IMG/VR virus record: IMGVR_UViG_3300009103_000001
Span: 1-64,000 of that record
Origin: a virus
Length of the DNA stretch: 64,000 bases
Direction: 5' to 3' (one strand)
Shown: piece by piece, positions 57,854-64,000 of the stretch
Layout of the letters: every line of letters begins with the position of its first letter
How positions within the stretch are numbered: position 1 is the stretch's first letter
Position numbers and translations under genes: made by a program
Notes under the pieces: model-generated
Seen by the model: the letters and a program-made list of their open reading frames with translations, nothing else
Told to the model about the DNA's origin: nothing
Database searches by the model: none

Positions 57854-58144
57854 ATGAATATCAAGAAAATTATAAGGGAAGAAATCGATTTAAATTGGGT
57901 TAAAGATATCAGTCCTGATAATGCCACCATAAAGGATTTGGAAGTGGGAATGAATGTTATACCAAGCTGTAATAGTTTGGGTTTATTTGATATATCATAT
58001 GCTGTAGCTGAAATACATGAACATACTGAGGGAAACTATGATGAGGGTTCTTGTGTGTTATTATATCCCAACACTGAAAACACAGAGTATAATGTATTAT
58101 ATTTATGTGAACACTTAAACTGTAGTTTTAAAATATTAACCTAA
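57854..58144 (+). CDS. Single-module leader-bearing protein, 96 aa
   Basis: The leader M-N-I-K-K-I-I-R-E-E-I-D-L-N-W-V-K-D-I-S-P is followed by one module with I-K-D-L-E-V-G-M-N-V-I-P-S-C, Y-D-E-G-S-C-V and C-E-H-L-N-C-S-F-K-I. It is homologous to the first module of the 750-residue polyprotein at 38925 and represents its unfused form. Confidence 0.65.
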   Translation: MNIKKIIREEIDLNWVKDISPDNATIKDLEVGMNVIPSCNSLGLFDISYAVAEIHEHTEGNYDEGSCVLLYPNTENTEYNVLYLCEHLNCSFKILT

Positions 58145-58287
58145 GATTTAAGTTTATTTAGAATTTCTTTTAATTCAAAACACAATAGTTCTACTACTTC
58201 TGGTTCTGTTGATGAACCACAACAAAAATTATTATTTTCCTCTATTTCATCTACTATTGAGATAGCTCTTTCAATTTCTGGGTTCAT
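58141..58287 (-). CDS. Small acidic protein, 48 aa
   Basis: ATG 58287, stop 58141. Acidic helix with C-C-G motif in the middle (N-N-F-C-C-G-S-S). Overlaps the end of the convergent leader gene by 4 bases. Confidence 0.45.
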   Translation of the reverse strand: MNPEIERAISIVDEIEENNNFCCGSSTEPEVVELLCFELKEILNKLKS

Positions 58288-58334
58288 GATTAATAATGTT
58301 TATTACCAATAAATATTAATATATTTATATTAAA

Positions 58335-58454
58335 ATGTTAGAAAAAATAAAAGAAATAAAAGAAATTAGAGATAAGTTAATAAAAGATGGGTATCACTTT
58401 CCGTTAAAATGGGAGGAAGTTAAAAAGGCTATTATATATAACAATAAATGTTAA
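58335..58454 (+). CDS. Small protein, 39 aa
   Basis: ATG 58335, stop 58452. Lys/Glu-rich helix and a W-E-E-V-K-K-A-I segment. ATATTTAT lies just upstream. Overlaps the thioredoxin gene end by 4 bases. Confidence 0.45.
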   Translation: MLEKIKEIKEIRDKLIKDGYHFPLKWEEVKKAIIYNNKC

Positions 58455-58747
58455 GTATTATTAATAACTGATTCCACTATTAAGTTTTTTGGTGGTAAAC
58501 CACTTTGTCTCCACACCACTTTACCTTCTTTAAATAAAATAAGTGTTGGCACACTTCTTATACCATGTTTAACAGCAAAATCCCTATTTTTATCTATGTC
58601 TACCTTTAGGATTGTTGCAACATCTTTTACTTCTGTAGATACTTGTTCTAATAGTGGTTCCATCATACGACATGGGCCACACCAAGTAGCATAAAAATCT
58701 ACTAGTGTTGGTTTAGTTGAATTAATTGTTTCGTTAAAATTTTTCAT
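58451..58747 (-). CDS. Thioredoxin
   Basis: 98 residues with active site W-C-G-P-C (22-26), cis-Pro region V-P-T-L and typical V-D-F-Y-A-T start. All catalytic residues are present, so it should act as a disulfide reductase. Phage thioredoxins serve ribonucleotide reductase or polymerase processivity; which applies here is unknown. GATATTTAAT, near the window's promoter word, precedes it on the minus strand. Confidence 0.9.
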   Translation of the reverse strand: MKNFNETINSTKPTLVDFYATWCGPCRMMEPLLEQVSTEVKDVATILKVDIDKNRDFAVKHGIRSVPTLILFKEGKVVWRQSGLPPKNLIVESVINNT

Positions 58748-58766
58748 ATTATTAAATATCTATTTT

Positions 58767-59021
58767 TTATTTAAAATCATGTTTAATTGAAGTTCTTCTT
58801 GGTGTTAGGTCACCAATGTAACCATACTTTAACACTAAGTCAATTCTAAACTTTAATGTAAATATATCTATATTATAATTTAAACAATCTAAATCTCTAA
58901 TCCATGATTTAAAAGATGGGTATTCCTTTTCATTATGGTATATTAATCCATGAGACACAACACTAGCCATCAATCTCTGTTCTTGTTTAGTTAATATTTC
59001 AAAATAATCGTTACTCTTCAT
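58767..59021 (-). CDS. Hypothetical protein, 84 aa
   Basis: Helical soluble protein (F-E-I-L-T-K-Q-E-Q-R-L-M) ending with a basic tail (P-R-R-T-S-I-K-H). Overlaps the membrane protein gene upstream by 11 bases. No family recognised. Confidence 0.5.
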   Translation of the reverse strand: MKSNDYFEILTKQEQRLMASVVSHGLIYHNEKEYPSFKSWIRDLDCLNYNIDIFTLKFRIDLVLKYGYIGDLTPRRTSIKHDFK

Positions 59022-59334
59022 TATTTAATTTATGTTTAAGTAAATTTTTCTTTGGTGATAACTTGTCAGTCTTTGGCCTAATCTCATCATAAGGTATGAT
59101 AGCACTTCGTCTAACAAAACTTTGAGCTGTTTGCCAATATTGATTAACCTCTTCCTGCATTGTCATCATATCATGTTCATCAAGTGGTCTGTTGACTCTC
59201 TCTTCAATCTTTTTATTTATTATCTTTATATTTCTCTTATGTTTATAATGTATATATAAAAGAACAATGCCCCAAAATGTAAGAGATGACACACATGCGA
59301 TTAAACCTCCAAAATTTATTGATACTTCATTCAT
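59011..59334 (-). CDS. Single-span membrane protein, trio member 1, 107 aa
   Basis: The N-terminus M-N-E-V-S-I-N-F-G-G-L-I is nearly the same as in the 59327 gene; one transmembrane helix (about 8-28), then Y-K-H-K-R and a soluble tail with S-P-K-K-N-L-L-K-H-K, a worn version of the trio's shared module. Start preceded by AAGGAGG (59345-59351), an unusually strong Shine-Dalgarno for this DNA. Confidence 0.6.
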   Translation of the reverse strand: MNEVSINFGGLIACVSSLTFWGIVLLYIHYKHKRNIKIINKKIEERVNRPLDEHDMMTMQEEVNQYWQTAQSFVRRSAIIPYDEIRPKTDKLSPKKNLLKHKLNNEE

Positions 59335-59731
59335 TCTCTCTATTCCTCCTTACTAAATTGCCTTCTATTAAATTGAACCCTTGTAAAGGAACTAAATTAT
59401 CCAGTTCATCTTGAGAAACCTCTTCTCCATTATCCACTTCCCTTACATAAATTCCAGGGCCAATAGGTGAATGGATTCTAAAGGCTTCTTTCCTAATCCC
59501 TTGGTCAATCTTATGTACCTTCATCTTTTTCTTTGGTAAGAAGTCTTCCTTCACAGTAATCGTATTCCCACTGATTGCACCAAACCGTGGTAAATTCATC
59601 CGTGGTTCCGTATCTACTGTTTGTTCTCTTTTATGTTTATAACGTATACATAACATAGTAATGCCATATCCTAGTAGTACTGACACACATCCTATGATTA
59701 AACCTATAAAATTTATTGATACTTCATTCAT
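59327..59731 (-). CDS. Single-span membrane protein, trio member 2, 134 aa
   Basis: M-N-E-V-S-I-N-F-I-G-L-I-I anchor (transmembrane about 8-30), then a cytoplasmic module D-F-L-P-K-K-K-M-K-V-H-K-I-D-Q-G-I-R-K and G-P-G-I-Y-V-R-E-V-D that recurs in the 59733 gene. AAGGAGG lies at 59742-59748. Probably forms a complex with its neighbours. Confidence 0.65.
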   Translation of the reverse strand: MNEVSINFIGLIIGCVSVLLGYGITMLCIRYKHKREQTVDTEPRMNLPRFGAISGNTITVKEDFLPKKKMKVHKIDQGIRKEAFRIHSPIGPGIYVREVDNGEEVSQDELDNLVPLQGFNLIEGNLVRRNRENE

Positions 59732-59732
59732 T

Positions 59733-60584
59733 CTATCTATCCCTCCTTATCCTTACCATTCCTGAGTAATATTCGGAATTACTCCTTGGTGTCCACAAAT
59801 TCCCATCCATTAAATCATCTATATCTACAGTGCTATGGTCCACTTCCCTTACATAAATTCCAGGCCCTAAAAGAATTTCATGTTTTCTAATACCTTGGTC
59901 CAGCTTATGTACCTTCATTTTTTTCTTGGGTAAGAAGTCCGCTTCCTTTTTAATCCAAGGATAATCATATGTTTGTCTATTTAGATAATCAAATATTTGC
60001 CTTCTTGATGGCCAACCTCTTCTAATTCTAAGATAGCCATTCTCTTCAGCATAATTCCAACTTGCCATACGACAATGTTGGCACTCACAATCGGTCGCAT
60101 GTGTTGCAGGATAACCTTCAAAGCCATATAAATCTATATGAGTTTCTTGGGTTATAACAAAGCCTCGCCAATCTTGTACCAGGTATTCATTATCTGTAAA
60201 GTAAGGGTCTTGTTGAGGTGGGGTAGGTTTCTTCTTTTTAATTAATTTCTTTATCCTGCTTATTGCATGTGCTGGTAAAGAATAGGCAAGAAAGGGCAAT
60301 GCTGTCATGAACAATAGTCCTTTCCCTATGTCTTTTATTATTCCAGAACTTGTTACATCTGGCGGTTCCTGTAATTGTTTATCCACCATATCCACGTATA
60401 GATGTACACCCCAATCAATTGTTTGCAATATGCCTAATATGCCTACAAGGCACATAAGAGGTATCACTATCCAAAACTTAATCAAAAAGAAGGCAAGGTT
60501 TTCAGGTTGAATCCCAAGATAATCTTGAATTTTATCTATTAGCTTATTCCAGCCATATGTATGTTCATCATTCCATTTAATCAT
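59733..60584 (-). CDS. Multi-span membrane protein, trio member 3, 283 aa
   Basis: Two or three transmembrane helices (about 30-53 and 88-107) precede a cytoplasmic region. That region has a C-E-C-Q-H-C possible metal knuckle (about 164-169) and the shared module A-D-F-L-P-K-K-K-M-K-V-H-K...G-P-G-I-Y-V-R-E-V-D near residue 213-249. First gene of the leftward unit 60584-58451. Function unknown; a membrane-sited sensor or exclusion system would fit but is inference. Confidence 0.6.
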   Translation of the reverse strand: MIKWNDEHTYGWNKLIDKIQDYLGIQPENLAFFLIKFWIVIPLMCLVGILGILQTIDWGVHLYVDMVDKQLQEPPDVTSSGIIKDIGKGLLFMTALPFLAYSLPAHAISRIKKLIKKKKPTPPQQDPYFTDNEYLVQDWRGFVITQETHIDLYGFEGYPATHATDCECQHCRMASWNYAEENGYLRIRRGWPSRRQIFDYLNRQTYDYPWIKKEADFLPKKKMKVHKLDQGIRKHEILLGPGIYVREVDHSTVDIDDLMDGNLWTPRSNSEYYSGMVRIRRDR

Positions 60585-60674
60585 GAATTAAATATATAAA
60601 TAAATAAAATATCAAACAAGCATTTAAAACAAATATTTATATACAATAATAAAAATATTATTTATATTTGACAA

Positions 60675-60863
60675 ATGAATAAAACTAAATTTAAAATTGG
60701 TGATAAAGCAATAAAACCAAAAGGGTATAATTTCCCATGTACCATTGTTGGTGTTTTTGAGACCTTAAAGGGTGAGATTAGAATAGTTGGTGAAATGGAC
60801 GATTATGGTCTATTACATATTTTTAATGAAAACCAATTAGAACATTATGGAGAAAATAAATAA
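60675..60863 (+). CDS. Hypothetical SH3-like protein, 62 aa
   Basis: K-I-G-D-K-A-I-K-P-K-G-Y...C-T-I-V-G-V-F-E resembles small barrel proteins of phages. Overlaps the HD hydrolase by 17 bases. TATATTTG 8 bases before the ATG may be a -7 element without a clear -33. Confidence 0.5.
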   Translation: MNKTKFKIGDKAIKPKGYNFPCTIVGVFETLKGEIRIVGEMDDYGLLHIFNENQLEHYGENK

Positions 60864-61383
60864 AATAAAAGAATTAGCCACAACATTACATGGTGACCAA
60901 AAAAGAAAATATTCTGGTGACCCATATATTACACATACCTTCAGAGTTGCTGATACAGTAAAAGAAAATGGTGGTGATGAGGCTATGATATATGCGGCAG
61001 TTCTCCATGATGTTTTAGAGGATACACCAACAACTGAAACAGAACTTTTTGAAAAATTAATGACAATTATTGAACCTAATATTGTTATAGATGTCATTAA
61101 ACTGGTTAAAGAATTAACAGATGTCTTTACTACAGAAAAATACCCAAATATGAATAGAAAAGGTAGGAAGGAAATGGAGGCTATCAGAATGGGTAAAATT
61201 TCACCTAGAGCTCAAACAATTAAATACGCCGACCTTTTGGATAATATTGAGGATATCATGAAAAACGACCCAAATTTTGGTAAATTATATATTAAAGAAA
61301 AATATATTATTTTAAAACACATGAATAAAGGGAATAGAAATCTTTATGAAAAATGTTTAGAAATAATTAATAAACATATATAA
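60847..61383 (+). CDS. HD-domain (p)ppGpp hydrolase-like protein (SpoT/MESH1 type), 178 aa
   Basis: The order H30 (Y-I-T-H), H54-D55 with E58-D59 (V-L-H-D-V-L-E-D-T) and a later K-Y-A-D-L-L-D-N matches the RelA/SpoT hydrolase domain and the short MESH1/SAH enzymes. The early H-G-D-Q-K-R-K-Y-S-G is the family's substrate-binding strip. No synthetase domain is present. It probably removes the alarmone (p)ppGpp and would relieve host stringent response. Confidence 0.8.
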   Translation: MEKINKIKELATTLHGDQKRKYSGDPYITHTFRVADTVKENGGDEAMIYAAVLHDVLEDTPTTETELFEKLMTIIEPNIVIDVIKLVKELTDVFTTEKYPNMNRKGRKEMEAIRMGKISPRAQTIKYADLLDNIEDIMKNDPNFGKLYIKEKYIILKHMNKGNRNLYEKCLEIINKHI

Positions 61384-61397
61384 ACAACCATCATTAA

Positions 61398-61406
61398 GAT
61401 ATTTAT
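61398..61406 (+). promoter_or_regulatory. GATATTTAT motif
   Basis: Ends 4 bases before ATG 61411; preceded by AA as at 7530, 38910 and 62296. Confidence 0.55.
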
Positions 61407-61410
61407 TGAT

Positions 61411-61791
61411 ATGAACATAAAAAAGATAATAAAAGAAGAATTAGAATGGATTAAAAAAATCGAACCAAAATATATGCCAAAAAAAGATGAGTTGATTGAG
61501 GTTAGGTACGAAAATAAAGATTCTTTTTTACAATGGATTGGTTCATTTAAAACACCTTATTTAAGTGGTAAGTTTGGTAAATACATTAAAGGGCGTGTTG
61601 TAGACATATCTGATAATTTCTTCTTATTAGTGGTAAAAGATACAACTGGAAATCATGGAATATATTTCCCAACAATAACCGATAACATTGAATGGACAAA
61701 ACCATATTGGCCAACTAGTGGGGTAGGTGGACCACCTAAAGGTATATATGTTGAAGATATTGGTCTTAGATATGTACCACTATCGTCTTAG
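61411..61791 (+). CDS. Leader-bearing protein, 126 aa
   Basis: The leader M-N-I-K-K-I-I-K-E-E is followed by L-E-W-I-K-K-I-E-P. One beta-rich module with E-L-I-E-V-R-Y-E and G-R-V-V-D-I-S-D-N-F-F. ATGA-type convergence with the leftward gene at its end. Function unknown. Confidence 0.6.
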   Translation: MNIKKIIKEELEWIKKIEPKYMPKKDELIEVRYENKDSFLQWIGSFKTPYLSGKFGKYIKGRVVDISDNFFLLVVKDTTGNHGIYFPTITDNIEWTKPYWPTSGVGGPPKGIYVEDIGLRYVPLSS

Positions 61792-62258
61792 TACCGTGTG
61801 TATCTAGGGAACCTATGTTTTAATATTCTACCCCTAGGTTTTAACTTACCATTTAAAGTATTAAATCTGTACATACTATAATTTACTCTTGTTACCCTAG
61901 TTATTGGGGGCAGTAGTGGTTGTGTAACTTCAGTTGGTGTATATCTATCTATAATAATAGTATATTGTCTTTCATGTTTTTTTCGTAAAATATCTAATTT
62001 AAGTTGTTTTTTAGCTCTAAGAATAGTTAACCTAGATGGCCTTTTATTTATATTTCTTTTCCTAAAACAAGCGAAAGGGTAATTAGATATCCAAATCGTA
62101 GTATCACCTAATTTTGCGGTATGTTCACCAATATTACTAAAGGTATATTCATCTAATAACACATTAAATTCATCATCCCAATCTTTATCATATGGGTCAT
62201 TCATTAACCAAAAATTAGGTCTGAATATAAATTGTAAGTTTCTAAAAAAATCTTTCAT
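61788..62258 (-). CDS. Hypothetical protein, 156 aa
   Basis: Basic protein with N-terminal D-F-F-R-N-L, a central T-T-I-W-I-S-N-Y-P-F-A-C-F and a long basic helix (R-P-S-R-L-T-I-L-R-A-K-K-Q-L). No leader of the capsid-targeting type. Not a family I can name. Confidence 0.5.
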   Translation of the reverse strand: MKDFFRNLQFIFRPNFWLMNDPYDKDWDDEFNVLLDEYTFSNIGEHTAKLGDTTIWISNYPFACFRKRNINKRPSRLTILRAKKQLKLDILRKKHERQYTIIIDRYTPTEVTQPLLPPITRVTRVNYSMYRFNTLNGKLKPRGRILKHRFPRYTRY

Positions 62259-62295
62259 AATTATTAATTATAATAAAATATTTTTAAATCGTAAA

Positions 62296-62304
62296 GATAT
62301 TTAT
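62296..62304 (+). promoter_or_regulatory. GATATTTAT motif
   Basis: Ends 8 bases before ATG 62313; flanked by AAA on the left as in several other copies. Confidence 0.55.
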
Positions 62305-62312
62305 ATATAACT

Positions 62313-62861
62313 ATGGATATAAGAAAAATCATAAAAGAGGAAATGGAATCTAAAAATATAGGATATGAAGATATTGTATATGAAGATGATAACCTAATAG
62401 TTATATATCCAAAAACAAGGGAAGCTTCATGTAATTATGGTGAAGACACAAATTGGTGTACAGCAGCTGAAGGTGGACAATCTTTCCATGAATATAATGA
62501 TAAAGGTAACTTATATTATCATATATGGAAATTTAAAATGCCTAATAATAAACAAAACTATCAAAAAATTGCTAGATTCATTGAATATGGTAAAGAATAT
62601 GGTGAACTTGGTGATTTTTTCTTATTTGATGATAGTCAAGTGGATAAGTATGAAATATTATTTAATATTTTAAATGGTAAAAAATTAAAGGAGGGTGGTT
62701 TTGAGTATCCAGCAGAGTTAAAACCATTAAATGATTCTTGGGAAAAAGCTTTTATTGCTGTTGATACACATTATGCAAAAAATGGTTTACACAAAACACC
62801 AACATATACGGAACCCGATATAGAAGATTTATGGGATGACGATTATGAAGAATTTTTCTAG
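62313..62861 (+). CDS. YGxxTxWC-family protein with capsid-targeting-type leader, 182 aa
   Basis: The leader is M-D-I-R-K-I-I-K-E-E. Family core: V-I-Y-P-K-T-R-E-A-S-C-N-Y-G-E-D-T-N-W-C-T-A-A near residues 30-55, then Y-Y-H-I-W-K-F. The C-terminal half is acidic. Two longer relatives lie at the two window ends, so this is a three-member family here, all with leaders. Confidence 0.65.
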   Translation: MDIRKIIKEEMESKNIGYEDIVYEDDNLIVIYPKTREASCNYGEDTNWCTAAEGGQSFHEYNDKGNLYYHIWKFKMPNNKQNYQKIARFIEYGKEYGELGDFFLFDDSQVDKYEILFNILNGKKLKEGGFEYPAELKPLNDSWEKAFIAVDTHYAKNGLHKTPTYTEPDIEDLWDDDYEEFF

Positions 62862-62950
62862 TGTAAATTGACTTTTATAGTCAATAACTTATATTTATAT
62901 AGTAGACCAACCAATTAGGTACACACCTTAATCAATAATTAAAAATTATT

Positions 62951-63070
62951 ATGAGAAATTACGACCCAAACGATAAACCTTGCTTTGATGGTGATATTTA
63001 TGAAGATTTTATAGATGAAATCCCAGAAGAAGATATTTATTATAATATAGATGATTCTTTTGAATATTAA
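62951..63070 (+). CDS. Small acidic protein, 39 aa
   Basis: ATG 62951, stop 63068. Strongly acidic (D/E-rich) with Y-D-P-N-D-K-P-C-F-D-G start. It is in the same reading frame as the gene fragment that follows, separated from it only by one TAA. Confidence 0.5.
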   Translation: MRNYDPNDKPCFDGDIYEDFIDEIPEEDIYYNIDDSFEY

Positions 63071-63076
63071 AAAAAC

Positions 63077-63337
63077 ATAATCATAAGAGATATAAGACCA
63101 TATACTGATACTAAAGACCTAGAGGTAGGTAAAAGATATATTGCCTATGATATAGGTAATGATGAACTTCATGGTGAACCTTTTATTGTTTTAAAAAAAA
63201 ATGAAAGTATAGATAATATACAAATTCACATCAAATGGCTTAATATGAATAGAGGTACTATCATAACAGAAAAATCTATAGGAAATTGGGAACCAATATT
63301 TAGACCTAGTATGGAGTGGATGTGGTTCTATAGATAA
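63077..63337 (+). pseudogene. Leader-gene-like frame without a normal start codon
   Basis: An 86-codon open frame reading I-I-I-R-D-I-R-P-Y-T-D-T-K-D-L-E-V-G-K-R-Y-stop-free to 63335. The DNA start, ataatcataagagatata, resembles the leader codons of other genes, but no ATG, GTG or TTG precedes the body in frame (stop at 63068). Either an ATA-type start is used, or the gene has lost its start codon and decayed. D-L-E-V-G-(K/M) is shared with the 57854 protein. Confidence 0.45.
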
Positions 63338-63359
63338 TTTAATTCACACAACTTTATTG

Positions 63360-63368
63360 GATATTTAT
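63360..63368 (+). promoter_or_regulatory. GATATTTAT motif
   Basis: Lies 22 bases before ATG 63391; a second ATATTTAT follows at 63379, closer to the start. Confidence 0.45.
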
Positions 63369-63390
63369 TATTAATAATATATTTATTGAT

Positions 63391-64000
63391 ATGGATATTA
63401 AATTATTATTAGAAAGAATTATACTTACTGAAGGTAGGGTTGAGAATGCTAGAAAAAAATATCCTAATATACCAGATAAAATTTTTGATTATTACGTAGA
63501 TAATGACCCATCTGGTAATCAAAAGTACCTTAATTGGGTTTTAAAAACTATAACAGCTGATTGGGGTATTACACAAACATCACATTTTAGACAAAATCAT
63601 TCTGAGTTATTAGATAGTTTAACATTCTTCCATGAAAATAACCAAGCGTTTAATAAAAAAGATATAAATCATTATAAAAATTTAACTATGTTTTTCCAAA
63701 CCATTGCTGAGGTTAGGGAAAAGGTGAGACAAAAAAAGGAAGAAAAAAAGGCTAAAAAACAAAGAAACCTTGTTTATCAAGATAAGGATTGGGTTGTAAT
63801 ATCACCTAAATCACATTTAGCTTCTTGTGTTTATGGTTCTGGTACAAAATGGTGTGTTACAATGAAAGATTATTCACATCATTGGGATAGATATTCTAAA
63901 AACGCAACATTCTTTTTTATAATAGATAAAAATAAAGATGATTCGGATAACCTATATAAAGTCGCTTTTAGAAAAATAGGTAGAAGTGGTAAGGTTGAAT
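63391..64000 (+). CDS. YGxxTxWC-family protein with capsid-targeting-type leader (partial)
   Basis: Cut by the right window edge after about 203 codons. The leader M-D-I-K-L-L-L-E-R-I-I-L-T-E-G ends L-T-E (residue 14), with L-L-E at 8 as an alternative. S-G-N-Q-K-Y-L-N-W-V and C-V-Y-G-S-G-T-K-W-C-V-T-M match the protein at the left edge (1-792). A Lys-rich linker (about 110-128) lies between the two parts. Confidence 0.7.
   Translation, partial: MDIKLLLERIILTEGRVENARKKYPNIPDKIFDYYVDNDPSGNQKYLNWVLKTITADWGITQTSHFRQNHSELLDSLTFFHENNQAFNKKDINHYKNLTMFFQTIAEVREKVRQKKEEKKAKKQRNLVYQDKDWVVISPKSHLASCVYGSGTKWCVTMKDYSHHWDRYSKNATFFFIIDKNKDDSDNLYKVAFRKIGRSGKVE

Noticed and set aside
60640-60674. TATATTTG before ATG 60675 as a full host-type promoter
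   Set aside because: No TTG at the expected 19-20 base spacing, so only half of the consensus is present.

Overview
The window is AT-rich, tightly packed DNA, most likely part of a large tailed-phage genome whose host is a member of the Bacteroidota (probably a flavobacterium). The host call rests on type IX secretion (T9SS) sorting domains, a SprB-type repeat, and promoters of the Bacteroidota form TTG-N19/20-TAnnTTTG. The phage call rests on a Gp88-type domain, thymidylate synthase, a RadA/RecA-like ATPase, overlapping gene packing, and about 30 genes that share a short N-terminal leader resembling a T4-type capsid-targeting sequence. No terminase, portal, capsid or tail gene lies in the window, so 'phage' is a well-supported inference, not proof.

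Central observation: about 30 proteins begin with M-x-x-(K/R)-(K/R)-I-(I/L)-(K/R)-E-E or a close variant, usually followed by (D/E)-(F/L)-(D/E/Q)-W. The end of the leader fits the (I/L)-x-E cleavage consensus of the T4 prohead protease gp21. Longer members repeat the same junction inside the chain ((I/L/V)-(N/K/D)-E-(S/N/A)...W-(I/V)-K-D) between unrelated domains, so they look like head-packaged polyproteins that the prohead protease would cut into pieces. Cargo domains include a Gp88-like domain, an HExxH metallopeptidase-like protein, a Cys/His peptidase-like fold and a 'YGxxTxWC' family. A promoter-like word, GATATTTAT, lies 5-22 bases before many of these genes or transcription units.

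Layout: 1-7 kb holds a leader gene cut by the window edge, a nucleotidyltransferase-like protein, secreted proteins and lipoproteins including a T9SS type A protein, and a SiaC-like protein. 7-15.5 kb is a run of leader genes ending in a 984-residue polyprotein. 15.5-31.6 kb is a dense set of metabolic and stress genes: Nudix hydrolases, an isochorismatase fold lacking key residues, a tRNA-like RNA, DnaK, esterase, HAD, Smr, M23 peptidase, a sigma factor and a class II synthetase-fold protein. 31.6-34.7 kb is a cluster of four secreted proteins with SprB, PKD-like and T9SS type B domains. 34.7-37.8 kb holds thyA and the RecA-like ATPase. 37.9-45.8 kb is the main polyprotein array.

45.8-57.8 kb alternates rightward leader genes with leftward clusters of tiny genes, about twenty of which share the start leader AAACCAAAACAAAGATGA or a variant. 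This segment contains a 48-bp inverted repeat with two G6 runs, a candidate small-RNA locus with Bacteroidota-type promoters, two sets of TGACA-based repeats and a GC-rich island. 57.8-64 kb has thioredoxin, a membrane-protein trio with strong Shine-Dalgarno sites, a SpoT/MESH1-type HD hydrolase and more leader genes.

Working model (inference): leftward genes with host-type promoters act early inside the cell. Rightward leader genes are late, are loaded into the head, are processed there, and are injected with the DNA.
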